DNA from: F22 sp963678855
Lineage (GTDB): Bacteria > Bacteroidota > Bacteroidia > Bacteroidales > Bacteroidaceae
Assembly: GCA_963678855.1 (NCBI GenBank)
Contig: OY787448.1
Span: 1,488,001 to 1,552,000 of the forward strand
DNA: 64,000 nucleotides
Reading direction: 5' to 3'
Positions 9,243 to 18,143 of this stretch are shown here, piece by piece. Position 1 is the first letter of the stretch. The number at the start of each line of letters is the position of its first letter. The translations under genes were made by a program, and so were the position numbers. The notes below the pieces were generated by a model. It saw only the letters and a program-made list of their open reading frames with translations. It was not told where the DNA came from and made no database searches.

Positions 9243-9732
9243 TTATTTCTGCTTTACAAGCTTAGGAGTTCTATCTATATTATACAGACCCCAGTGCTTT
9301 TCTGATTCCATTGAATCGTCTGAACCTTTCCATATTTCATCGAAAGCTTCGAAGACAACACAAACGATTTGCTCTTCATTGAGCCAAGCCAGCAATTGCT
9401 TGATATACTCTCTTTGGAGCACTTTGCTGGCGTTCCATGGATCGAAACCACGACCGTTTGAATTAGTAGTCCATCCTTCCTCAGTGATGATCACTTGTTT
9501 ATCTGGATAGAGTGATTTTACTTGTCTGTAGTTTTCCTTTGTCTATTCAAGGGGTTCATCTATAGACTGTTACCACATCGCTTGGTTTTTGACCTTCTTC
9601 GTATAAGCTAAAGCGGATGCCATGCATATCTTCTGCTAGGGCCTCTGCAAATAGTGTGTCTTTATCTTTTGTAATACCATCTTTAGGGGTATATCCCGCT
9701 AAAGACAGTTCTTTAGGTGCTCTAAATGACAT
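9243..9732 (-). pseudogene. Decayed GH17 beta-1,3-glucanase gene, internal part deleted
   Basis: Two fragments of one GH17-type enzyme remain. The 5' piece starts with ATG at 9732 and reads through MHGIRFSLYEEGQKPSDVV to VYR, where it hits TGA at about 9560. The 3' piece is in another frame; a TAG at 9543-9545 lies just upstream. It reads KSLYPDKQVIITEEGWTTNS, then FEAFDEIWKGSD and EKHWGLYNIDRTPKLV, the typical GH17 C-terminus with the nucleophile Glu in ITEEGW. Only about 160 codons remain of the 300 or more expected. The segment with the acid/base Glu is gone, so it cannot be active. It sits between the GPH transporter and the fusion gene, in the same direction. Its presence supports a beta-1,3-glucan substrate for the locus. 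Confidence 0.8.
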
Positions 9733-9770
9733 AATTTTCTCTAAATATAGGGGTTATATTCTAGAACAAC

Positions 9771-9815
9771 CTGAAATTAAGAACGTTTTTTTACATTATC
9801 GCACTTAATTTTCAG
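9771..9815 (-). terminator. Stem-loop after the sugar transporter gene
   Basis: CTGAAATTAAG at 9771-9781 pairs with CTTAATTTTCAG at 9804-9815 across a 22 nt loop. It sits just beyond the stop of the minus-strand transporter gene and upstream of the GH17 remnant. The stem is AT-rich with no strong U-run, so it may be a weak terminator or an RNA stability element. Confidence 0.35.
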
Positions 9816-9820
9816 TTGCA

Positions 9821-11251
9821 TTAAAGTTCTCCTCGGCGCTCAACAAGTGTCTTACGAATCTCATTTGCTTTCTCTTCTGTGATATCATACTTCCACATCA
9901 CGACAATGGCTAGCAGAGCAGCAACAGATGGAATGACAATATCTGCGATACGCAAATGAGTCATTGTCTCGACTGTTTGAGCTGCTGCATTTTCATCGAA
10001 ACCGACAACACTCAACACAGCACCACTAGTCAACAACGCAACCGCTGTACCTAGCTTCACCATCCACCAGTACACAGCACCGAAAGTACCTTCTTTACGT
10101 GGCATACCATTGCGCAACTCATCCAAGTCACACACATCGGCTGTCATACTCATCATCAATGTAAACAATCCACCGATACCGAAAGAGATAAGTGGCACAG
10201 GGATAAACATCATCCATGGATTTGCAGGATTGAATCCCCACCATTTTAAGACATACCCTACTACAGATATCAGTGTAGAGATAACAAAAGCTTTACGCTT
10301 ACCTAGGTGTGTAGAAATAAAAGTAATAATAGGAATCACTAGGAAAGCTGTTGCCATCGCGCTAACTGTACCATACCACGCTGGCCATTGCCCTGCTGCC
10401 TCACTATCTCCATTGAACATATAGAAGATCACGATAAAGAAGGCAAACTGTGCAATAGTTTGGAAACCATTAAAGACAAGGAATGTAGCTCCACATAAAC
10501 GAAGGAAAGGGCCGTTGCTCATGGTCTCTTTGATACCTTTGAAAAGCTCCTTCATATTATTGGCCATCTCTTTGAAAGAAAGGTTTGTACGACCAGTCAA
10601 GTTCTTTTGATCAATTTCTTTACAGAAAAGAGCTGGCATTAATCCAAGAACTAGACAAAGTCCACCTACCCATATAGACAGTTCTCTTGCTCCTTGTGGA
10701 GGATTAGGGAAAAGATCTTTGTTATAAATAAGCCACCAGAACCATGGGGCAATCATCCAAGCTACCTGTCCCATAAATTGAGAAGATGCCATAAGACGTG
10801 TACGCTCATTATAGTCGGGAGTCATTTCATATCCCAAACCAATAAGAGGTGTAGCAAAAATAGTATAGCCGATATAGAAGACAATCGACATAGATAGGAA
10901 GAAAATGAAATTGTAAAGTTGTCCATTTTCTGGGTACAGCTGCCACATCACCATAAAGCATACACCTGTGATAACGGCTCCAAAAAAAATATACGGTTTG
11001 CGACGCCCCCATTTTGATTGAGTATTGTCAGAGATATACCCCATGATAGGGTCAGTAATTGCATCTAGAACACGAGGAATGGCAGCCAGTAAGCCAGCCA
11101 TAAATGGGTCCATTTTCAAGGCCAAAACTAGGATGACCATAAATACTCCCAAAGCTGCTGGGAAGAGCTGATTTGCTAAGTGACCTGATCCAAAGGCGAT
11201 TTTTTGTACGAATGGTACTCTATCCTCGGGTCTCGTTTCGTGAATCTTCAT
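9821..11251 (-). CDS. GPH-family glycoside:cation symporter (major facilitator superfamily)
   Basis: This inner-membrane permease probably moves glucan oligosaccharides into the cytoplasm with H+ or Na+. The 476 residues hold about twelve hydrophobic segments. Hallmarks of the GPH/MelB group are PRVLDAITDPIMGYISDNT and SKWGRRKPYIFFG after the second segment, and MSMTADVCDLDELRNGMPRKEG with GTFGAVYWWMVKLG near segments ten and eleven. It lies about 108 nt downstream of the phosphorylase gene on the same strand, which fits uptake coupled to intracellular phosphorolysis. The actual sugar cannot be read from the sequence. Confidence 0.88.
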   Translation of the reverse strand: MKIHETRPEDRVPFVQKIAFGSGHLANQLFPAALGVFMVILVLALKMDPFMAGLLAAIPRVLDAITDPIMGYISDNTQSKWGRRKPYIFFGAVITGVCFMVMWQLYPENGQLYNFIFFLSMSIVFYIGYTIFATPLIGLGYEMTPDYNERTRLMASSQFMGQVAWMIAPWFWWLIYNKDLFPNPPQGARELSIWVGGLCLVLGLMPALFCKEIDQKNLTGRTNLSFKEMANNMKELFKGIKETMSNGPFLRLCGATFLVFNGFQTIAQFAFFIVIFYMFNGDSEAAGQWPAWYGTVSAMATAFLVIPIITFISTHLGKRKAFVISTLISVVGYVLKWWGFNPANPWMMFIPVPLISFGIGGLFTLMMSMTADVCDLDELRNGMPRKEGTFGAVYWWMVKLGTAVALLTSGAVLSVVGFDENAAAQTVETMTHLRIADIVIPSVAALLAIVVMWKYDITEEKANEIRKTLVERRGEL

Positions 11252-11359
11252 ACATTAGGATTTTAAGATAACTGGTTGTTAGATTATAATTTTGTTCGTT
11301 TAAACAGTCGAGGCAGAGGCACTAGGCCTCCACCATCTGACCATCATCATGAACTATAA

Positions 11360-14300
11360 TTATCGGATTATCGTTACTGTTAGTTGCTTCACAGCAGCTG
11401 TACGAGTAAATATTTGTTGGCTAGTTGCTGTATCTAGGCAATTGCCTGCAATAACGATTTCTTTTCCATCTGCTGCATGTACGGTGATGCTTGCTTTATC
11501 TCCTAATACATAAACAACAGGTACTTGACAGAAAGTATAAGCCAAGCTTCCAGCTGCTAGAGCTACATCTTTCAACTCACCGTGTACATCCTTATAATAG
11601 AATGTAGCTGGTGCAGTCAAGAACTCCTCTCGTTGCAATAGACTAGGTTGGAAAGTCAATTGACCTTGTCTAATCATAGCACCTAGTTCTGCAATTCGTG
11701 TTAAAATATCCTCTTTCACTTGACCAGTCATACCTGGTTGTTGTGCTCCTCTATGAGCTGGTGTATGAGAATAAGCATCTGTAGGGAATGCACCATATAC
11801 AGCTGGCGACTTATGTACTCCGATACCTTCTTTAATATCGTAGAAGTGCTGAGTCAATCTATCGCAAGTTTCTTGGTCTGCCCCTTGACTAATAGCAGCA
11901 AGTGCTGATTCCTGTGCCGCAAGAGACAACTTAGATACCATATGCCAGTAGATAGAGCCTAGTCCTTCGTATCCGAAGAATGTACCAGAACGACCAGTAA
12001 ACTCTTTGTGGTTGAAGACACCTTCGAAAGTTTCAAGAAGCAATGCTTTATCTTGTGCAATCAAAGCATCGTACTCGCTACCTGCTAGTTGGTCTAGAGC
12101 TTCCACCATATCGTTGGCATTCTTGAAGCGACCGTTAAAGTGTACATCACCATTTAGGTCTTTTTCTACAACGGCTGTGCATCCGTTAGCAAGCATCTTT
12201 TGAAGCAATGCCGACTTGGCGACTGCATCTGCTGGCACACTATTCTTGTCTACAAAGCGAGCTAGTTGCTTGTTAGGATATAGAATATAGCTGTTTTGAT
12301 CTGGACGATACAATGCACTTGTCTTCAATGCGTCAAGCACTTCAAGTGATTCTGCTGGCGACAAACTACCTGCACTCAGTACAGCTACTTGACCTTCTAG
12401 CATCTCACTTAGCTTAGAGACACCGATACCATCCTCTTGAATATCTACTAGGTTATATGCATGGTACAAGTTATCAGCACGCTTATTGGCTTTGATTGAG
12501 TGATCTAAATATTGAATTGTTGTTTCAACAAATTGCTTTAGAGCCAGTAGTGATAATGTCTTCTTATCACCTGAGAAGTTATCCTTATATATTTGCGTGC
12601 GATAATCGCTACCTGCTTGTGCTACGCCATCAAGTAGTTCTTTACGTTGTGCATCGTGTAGGCTCCCTGCCAACCATTCTTTATGAGATTCGAACGTGGT
12701 CATGATGCGCTCGAAGAATTCCAATAGCTCACTTGAGATAGCAACTTCTTGATTGTCTGCATCTGCCAATACACCTTCCATAAATCCAAAGAAACGGCGG
12801 ATGTAGTATAGCGTCACCATAGAGATACCGTTGCCCACTAGAGCATTGTTGGCATCATTCCATTCAGGACGTTGTGTATTCATCCAGATACCACCCTCAG
12901 CAATGAAATTAGATAGCTTAGCCAATACTGTGGCCAAGATTTTCTCTAGCATATTGACTTTGTATACCTTACCTGTTTGGTCTTGCAACAAAGCACCATC
13001 TGCACCCATCTCTTCACGACGAGCTTGAATAGCTTGATTAGAAGCATGGTCGAAATCAATCGTATCTTTTGGATTCTTCAAGATATCAGCATACGGCTTA
13101 ATCTTATATGGTACGTTGGTATACACAAACATATCCTTATGGAAGCTGTCTACCAATTGACCTGGCATAAATTCTTCAATAAATTCGAAGAACTTAAGCA
13201 AGTAAATGATTTGGTGGTCACCCCAGTAACCGATATAAGACCATGGATCGTCTAGCTCGATTGTTTCCCAGTCGATACCGCCCTTAGTGACACGGTAAGG
13301 GTTATAGCCATCGAAAGTTGATGCGTTAAGAAACTTATGAATCATCGTTTCGATAAACTCTGGATATGCATAAGCTAGCGCTTCCCAGTTTTGGAAGATA
13401 TCACGCCAGTTTCCTTGGTAGTCAAGAATCTTCTTGCCATCATCTGTCTTCGTATTGATAGAGAACTTATTCCATGGGCGACTAGGATCACCGTGACGGC
13501 GGCTAAACTTCAATGGAAGATACTCTAGACAGAGACGTTGGAAGTCCTTATCTTCACCAGCTTCTGCAAGTTCTTTAAGTTCAGGAAGAGTAAAGACATC
13601 ACCCAGTTTGTCGAGCAGTGTTTGATTTGTGGCAACAACCTCAGTATTTGCTTGTTCTAGATATGGAATAAAATCGTTTTTTTCGATTTCATAGTTATTA
13701 TCAAATATACCACCACGCATAATATTAAACATGGTGTTTGAGAAGTGACGCATATTACCTAGTTTATCAGCAGTGAGTTGCAGACCATCGGCATTGGCAG
13801 TCAATTCAATAAGACCATTTGTACCAGCTTCGATATCAGCTTCAACAGCAGCCATAAGTGCTGTTTCGTCTTTAAGCTGAGACAATAGTTGTTGTACATC
13901 TGAAACAGACTGATTCACTTCGGCAGTAATCATCCAATTCTTAGACTCTCCTGAAGCAAGTGTCACTGTACTATTCACAAAGTAAGCACCTCGTGCAGCA
14001 CGCACATCAACTTCTTCTTCAAGACTTGCTCCTTGACGGAAAGCCTGAAGTTGACGAGATGAAATAAGATATGTTGGATTATCAAGGCCAGCAGACCATG
14101 TCGTTGTAGCTTTCAATGCCTCACTAGGCTCAGCTTTATCAACGATGATAGCACTAAGCGCAAAAATACCAAGACCTGATTCTAGTTCCGCCTTCTTATA
14201 TGCGTCCACTAGATTACTAAATCCTTTTTGCATATCTTCTCCTACACCATAAGGAATAATATTTTGAATACCATCAAGAATTTCTACCACAGCAACATCT

Positions 14301-14839
14301 AGTGCATCGTTAGTAAGTGTAGATTGTTTTACAAAACCGAATTGTTCGCTAGAAGTCCACTGATATGTAAATGTCAAGCCTAAGTCGATATTCTTCTCTT
14401 CGAAGCAAACTTTATTTCCATATACATTTTTATATAGGTTGCGTTCTATCTTATAAGCCCCTTCATATCTTTCAGAAAAAGGTTCCCAAAGATAGACACC
14501 TGTAGTTCCGATTATGCGGAATAATGTTTTATTCCCAGTGGTCTCACCACTCTCTGACACTTTATCATCTGTGTAGTATGGAAAGAGTGAGCTATCACTA
14601 TTTTGACGACCAGCTGTAACACCACCTGTACTAGAGATAAACATCCAGTGGTTAGACTGGCTAAGGATGCTCATAAAAAAAGGAGGCATCGCATCAACAT
14701 GTGCGATTTTATAAAAATGCTCTCCACGGATGTCAACCATCTCACCGCTCACAGCTTTCTCTGACTGAGATGTAATGGTTTGACCGACAAAAATATTGGC
14801 GTGCTGTTTCATACTCTTTATCATTATTGCATTAGACAA
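11360..14839 (-). CDS. Large inverting beta-glucan phosphorylase, GH149-like (GH94 relative)
   Basis: Enzymes of this type phosphorolyse beta-1,3-gluco-oligosaccharides to glucose 1-phosphate in the cytoplasm. The 1159-residue protein has no signal peptide. An N-terminal beta-sandwich (about 30-330, with STGGVTAGRQNSDSSLFPYY) is followed by an alpha/alpha barrel. A strong central block near residue 475, ILDYQGNWRDIFQNWEALAY, resembles the catalytic region of the GH94/GH149/GH161 group, with the Asp of NWRD as the likely general acid. FSRRHGDPSRPWNKFSIN and ELDDPWSYIGYWGDHQIIYL flank it. The length fits GH149 (about 1100) better than GH94 (about 800). It is the first gene of the glucan operon, with a promoter 46 nt upstream. 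The GH16 and GH17 neighbours support beta-1,3 specificity. The family assignment comes from memory of the family and the context, not from a search. Confidence 0.72.
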   Translation of the reverse strand: MSNAIMIKSMKQHANIFVGQTITSQSEKAVSGEMVDIRGEHFYKIAHVDAMPPFFMSILSQSNHWMFISSTGGVTAGRQNSDSSLFPYYTDDKVSESGETTGNKTLFRIIGTTGVYLWEPFSERYEGAYKIERNLYKNVYGNKVCFEEKNIDLGLTFTYQWTSSEQFGFVKQSTLTNDALDVAVVEILDGIQNIIPYGVGEDMQKGFSNLVDAYKKAELESGLGIFALSAIIVDKAEPSEALKATTTWSAGLDNPTYLISSRQLQAFRQGASLEEEVDVRAARGAYFVNSTVTLASGESKNWMITAEVNQSVSDVQQLLSQLKDETALMAAVEADIEAGTNGLIELTANADGLQLTADKLGNMRHFSNTMFNIMRGGIFDNNYEIEKNDFIPYLEQANTEVVATNQTLLDKLGDVFTLPELKELAEAGEDKDFQRLCLEYLPLKFSRRHGDPSRPWNKFSINTKTDDGKKILDYQGNWRDIFQNWEALAYAYPEFIETMIHKFLNASTFDGYNPYRVTKGGIDWETIELDDPWSYIGYWGDHQIIYLLKFFEFIEEFMPGQLVDSFHKDMFVYTNVPYKIKPYADILKNPKDTIDFDHASNQAIQARREEMGADGALLQDQTGKVYKVNMLEKILATVLAKLSNFIAEGGIWMNTQRPEWNDANNALVGNGISMVTLYYIRRFFGFMEGVLADADNQEVAISSELLEFFERIMTTFESHKEWLAGSLHDAQRKELLDGVAQAGSDYRTQIYKDNFSGDKKTLSLLALKQFVETTIQYLDHSIKANKRADNLYHAYNLVDIQEDGIGVSKLSEMLEGQVAVLSAGSLSPAESLEVLDALKTSALYRPDQNSYILYPNKQLARFVDKNSVPADAVAKSALLQKMLANGCTAVVEKDLNGDVHFNGRFKNANDMVEALDQLAGSEYDALIAQDKALLLETFEGVFNHKEFTGRSGTFFGYEGLGSIYWHMVSKLSLAAQESALAAISQGADQETCDRLTQHFYDIKEGIGVHKSPAVYGAFPTDAYSHTPAHRGAQQPGMTGQVKEDILTRIAELGAMIRQGQLTFQPSLLQREEFLTAPATFYYKDVHGELKDVALAAGSLAYTFCQVPVVYVLGDKASITVHAADGKEIVIAGNCLDTATSQQIFTRTAAVKQLTVTIIR

Positions 14840-14884
14840 AATTCAAAACAAGGAATAGACATAAATTAACTTGATTGACGAATG

Positions 14885-14892
14885 CAAATATA
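14885..14892 (-). promoter_or_regulatory. Promoter -7 element of the glucan operon
   Basis: On the minus strand TATATTTG matches TAnnTTTG exactly. It would start transcription near 14878, leaving about 40 nt before the phosphorylase start codon. No TTG lies 20 bp upstream, as expected if an activator is needed. Confidence 0.5.
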
Positions 14893-15023
14893 GAGTATAT
14901 ACAAAGGAACGGCGAAAAACCAGCCTATATGAAAAATATACAGGTTTGTAAAAATTGAAAACGACTTAAATCGAATTTGAAGAATGCCTTTAAAAAGCGA
15001 CTTTTACAAAGAATATCAGACAG

Positions 15024-15040
15024 TAACATGTTATATAACA
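15024..15040. promoter_or_regulatory. Overlapping palindromes, possible operator
   Basis: TAACATGTTA (15024-15033) and TGTTATATAACA (15029-15040) are perfect palindromes that overlap by five bases. They lie about 130 bp upstream of the phosphorylase promoter, in the gap after the regulator gene. A dimeric DNA-binding protein could use either one. The role is inferred from symmetry and position only. Confidence 0.35.
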
Positions 15041-15081
15041 GAATGTAAAACGATATGTCCTGAATGACAAAATTGTACTCT

Positions 15082-15138
15082 TGTAGAGGTCATGTAGAGG
15101 TACACTAGTGGACAATACACAATACTTTCACCTCTACA
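15082..15138. repeat. TGTAGAGGT direct repeats with one inverted copy
   Basis: TGTAGAGGT occurs at 15082-15090 and 15093-15101, one DNA turn apart, and inverted as ACCTCTACA at 15130-15138, overlapping the end of the regulator gene. Copies two and three can pair as a 9 bp stem around a 28 nt loop. This could be a terminator for the regulator mRNA or a set of binding sites for it. Confidence 0.4.
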
Positions 15139-17956
15139 TATTCAAAATGTAGTCCGTTAAGCTTGAATTGTGTTCCAATTGTAGCTTACTGCGCAAGCGG
15201 TATCGTTTCATCTCAACACTTCTAGGAGATATATTTAACAGAGGGGCTATTTCCTTTGATGACAAATTCAAACGGAGATACACACAAAGCTTTAAATCTT
15301 GCGGTGTCAAGTTGGGGTGCTTTTGCTTTAATTTCTTCAAGAAATCACTATCTGCATTATTGAATGCTTCTTGAAAGGCAATCCAGTCAGAGTTGTCTTC
15401 AAGTGAATATTCAATAATTTCCATCGCAGACTGAACCCCTGCCATATCTCCTCCTTTTTTTAATGTTTGCTTCAATTGATTAAGCAATTCATTCTTCTTA
15501 ACAATTGCCATAGTCGAATTGACGAGTTCTCGATTTGTAGATTTTACTTCGCCTCGAAGTTGATCATTCTTCAATTGCATCAATGCTTTTTCATTCTCAG
15601 CATGAAGCAATTGCAACTCTAATTTCTGACGTCTTTCTAACTTTTCTTTCTGTGCCAAGTATCTGCGGTGGTAAATAGTTCTAATGGCATAAACTAGTCC
15701 TGATAAACATAATATATAAATTAGAATCATCCACCAGCTTGCATACCAAGCTGCTGCAATAGAGAAAGCATAGACAATTGGCTGCCCCACAAAATTGTCT
15801 CCATGCTTAGCACGTACCTTAAATAGATACTTGCCTGCTGGTAAATTTTGATATGTTGCAGACGATAAGTTAGTCCAAGCACTCCAATCCTCATCATACC
15901 CTTCCATTTGCACCTGAAACTCTGTTTGTGCGTAGAAAGCAAACTCAGGAACAAAATAGTTGAAAGTAATTGAGTTTAATTGATAGTCTAGAGGCTTGCG
16001 AACTGATTTAAGTGGAAGTAGTTTTTTAGGTAGATTTGGCTTATTCACCTCAATAGAAGAGAAGTTTACTGGACGCTGCATGTCATCGAGCATAGCTACA
16101 TTTATCAAAATATAGCCATTTGTAGTTCCAAGTATAAAGACATCTTTCTTAAGCCACTGCATACATTCATATCCAGCAACATTTTCACGACGAAATAATG
16201 GTATAGGGATGCGATGAAAATCATACTCATTCATTAACGTACCTAAAGATACCCAAAGTACATTATTACTAGTAAATCCCCACATCGACTCTTGTGGAAG
16301 CGGAATCAACTTGCCAGACAAAAAGACATCATTTGCAAACAGTTTCTCAGTCATAATCTCATCATGCAGCATCTTACCAGTTTCTTGATCATATTGATAG
16401 ACGCCTTTTTGACAACAGTAATATAGTTTATCATAGCACTTAGTGATACTTGAGTTTGCAGAAAGAGGGAGGGAATCTAGACGATAAATACTATCTACTC
16501 GTGTATATTCTCCGTTCAACTGTAAACGAAACACCCCTTTATATTCATGGTTTACAAAAAGAGTTCTATCAGGCATTTGCACAACACTCCGACTAGACAT
16601 ATCAAAACCTACAATTTGTCGACACGCCCACTGTTGCTCCTTCTTTTCAAGTATAAAGAGTCCTCTATAATTGCCTTGTAACATCCAATCAGGGTGTCCT
16701 TCAACAGGCTGTATAGTCCAAGTCCCCCTACGTGGACATACTTTTTTGACACGATGATTTTCAACCACAAATGTTCCCATATCGTGTCCGCAATATAATG
16801 TATCATCAATCACATTCAATGTCCATACTTGCCCCTGAGTTCCTTCCAATAGTTTAAAAGTAGCACTTGGTTGATCTAAAGGTCTATAAAACAGCCCTTG
16901 ATTGGTACCTAAATATAAATCCTCCTTGTAATTCACTATAGCATAGACAGTGCCTAATTGACCAGTAATGTCAGTATAAAATCTGATAGGAGAAAAACGG
17001 TTTATAACTGTAAGTCCATTATCTAGGCCCAGCCATAGGTTATTATCCAAATCCTCTATAACTGTTAGCACAGTATTGTTTTGCAACCCTCGCTCTTTGC
17101 TCAAGTGCATTAATACTTTGCCTTCTGCATCAATATGATAGACCCCATCAGAAATGGTACCCAATATAATAGTACCATCTTGTAAACATGTACTACTATA
17201 AATACTATTTCTAAGAATGCCTTTCTGTGCAGAACTAGCCCAAGCAGTCAAATGATTATTTTTGAAGGTATACAATCCTCGATTTTGAGTCACTACCAAA
17301 ATTTGACCATCTGTAAATGCATGCATATTTACAACACGACCTTGGGCAAAAACTGGGTGATTAGAAACAAGCCTAGCTTCCCCTTCTACAAACTCAAATA
17401 GTCCTTCTCGGTTCTTTTGAAAGAAGATACGCTTGCCAACAACATAAACATGCCCCGAACTATACGGTGTTTCGATGATATGTACCTCCCCAGTCATACG
17501 GTTTACCATATAGATACGCTCCAAAGAAACAAACAGAATCCATTTTTGATAAAATGCGATGTCCCAAAACTCTTCGTCTTCTATCATATATTCTCGGACT
17601 TCTTCACTCATTGAAGTATACTGGAGTGTACCGTAATCATCACGTGTCCAATACCCAAACTCTCTATGGCAACCTGTGTAGATTGTATCATTGTTAACCT
17701 GGACAGTACGAATTATAGTTCTATTAGGAGAAGAGTATTTCTTCCAAGTAGCACCATCATAAGTCAATAAGCTTCTATTATTTGCTATATAGACAACTCC
17801 ATCTCTATCCTGTGAGATACCCCAATTTTGAGTTTCTCCATGATAATCACTAGGACGATAATTTTGCATAGGTGGGAGTTCTTGTGCATCCAAAGAATAA
17901 GGCACAAGAAATATTAGTAGTGTATAAAACAGAATAGTATTGAAAGTAGGTCTCAT
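15134..17956 (-). CDS. Membrane one-component regulator: beta-propeller sensor, triple-tyrosine domain and LuxR-like HTH
   Basis: The 940-residue protein probably senses an imported sugar in the periplasm and acts directly on DNA. After a signal segment (FYTLLIFLVPYSLDAQE), propeller repeats run to about residue 650, with blocks such as VIEDLDNNLWLGLDNGLTVI. A Y_Y_Y-type sandwich near 680-730 (QMEGYDEDWSAWTNLSSATY) and one membrane helix (about 735-760, WWMILIYILCLSGLVYAI) follow. A charged coiled coil spans about 765-815, and the HTH sits at about 875-935 (LTPQDLKLCVYLRLNLSSKE, then ISPRSVEMKRYRLRSKL). It lacks histidine kinase and receiver domains, so unlike a hybrid two-component system it has no phosphorelay. 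It lies directly upstream of the phosphorylase gene on the same strand and is the likely activator of that operon. Confidence 0.85.
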   Translation of the reverse strand: MRPTFNTILFYTLLIFLVPYSLDAQELPPMQNYRPSDYHGETQNWGISQDRDGVVYIANNRSLLTYDGATWKKYSSPNRTIIRTVQVNNDTIYTGCHREFGYWTRDDYGTLQYTSMSEEVREYMIEDEEFWDIAFYQKWILFVSLERIYMVNRMTGEVHIIETPYSSGHVYVVGKRIFFQKNREGLFEFVEGEARLVSNHPVFAQGRVVNMHAFTDGQILVVTQNRGLYTFKNNHLTAWASSAQKGILRNSIYSSTCLQDGTIILGTISDGVYHIDAEGKVLMHLSKERGLQNNTVLTVIEDLDNNLWLGLDNGLTVINRFSPIRFYTDITGQLGTVYAIVNYKEDLYLGTNQGLFYRPLDQPSATFKLLEGTQGQVWTLNVIDDTLYCGHDMGTFVVENHRVKKVCPRRGTWTIQPVEGHPDWMLQGNYRGLFILEKKEQQWACRQIVGFDMSSRSVVQMPDRTLFVNHEYKGVFRLQLNGEYTRVDSIYRLDSLPLSANSSITKCYDKLYYCCQKGVYQYDQETGKMLHDEIMTEKLFANDVFLSGKLIPLPQESMWGFTSNNVLWVSLGTLMNEYDFHRIPIPLFRRENVAGYECMQWLKKDVFILGTTNGYILINVAMLDDMQRPVNFSSIEVNKPNLPKKLLPLKSVRKPLDYQLNSITFNYFVPEFAFYAQTEFQVQMEGYDEDWSAWTNLSSATYQNLPAGKYLFKVRAKHGDNFVGQPIVYAFSIAAAWYASWWMILIYILCLSGLVYAIRTIYHRRYLAQKEKLERRQKLELQLLHAENEKALMQLKNDQLRGEVKSTNRELVNSTMAIVKKNELLNQLKQTLKKGGDMAGVQSAMEIIEYSLEDNSDWIAFQEAFNNADSDFLKKLKQKHPNLTPQDLKLCVYLRLNLSSKEIAPLLNISPRSVEMKRYRLRSKLQLEHNSSLTDYILNM

Positions 17957-18016
17957 ATCAAATATCTTTCGAAATCTTCGTGTTTTTTATTAATTCAGGA
18001 GAAGATTCATGTATGA

Positions 18017-18024
18017 CAAAGATA
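18017..18024 (-). promoter_or_regulatory. Promoter -7 element of the regulator gene
   Basis: On the minus strand TATCTTTG matches TAnnTTTG exactly, 60 bp upstream of the regulator start. No well-spaced TTG -33 element is seen. Confidence 0.5.
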
Positions 18025-18081
18025 GAAAAAAATATCAAACTTTACCATTTTATGCACACCAGTTTAAAACTTAAAACAAAC

Positions 18082-18119
18082 AATAAGCGCCCAAATCTGA
18101 ACCGATTTAGGCGCTTATT
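18082..18119 (-). terminator. Terminator hairpin after the first acyl-CoA synthetase gene
   Basis: AATAAGCGCC (18082-18091) pairs with GGCGCTTATT (18110-18119); the loop holds a smaller AAATC/GATTT pairing. On the minus strand TTGTTTGTTTT follows, so this fits an intrinsic terminator for the synthetase gene that separates it from the regulator. Confidence 0.65.
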
Positions 18120-18143
18120 ATTTATCTAGTTTATCATTAATCA

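Noticed and set aside
9545..9562. Two TGA codons in the GH17 remnant, considered as recoding (TGA read as tryptophan)
   Set aside because: Other genes here use TGG for Trp and RF2 is present; the frame also changes nearby and a large internal part is missing, so decay is simpler.
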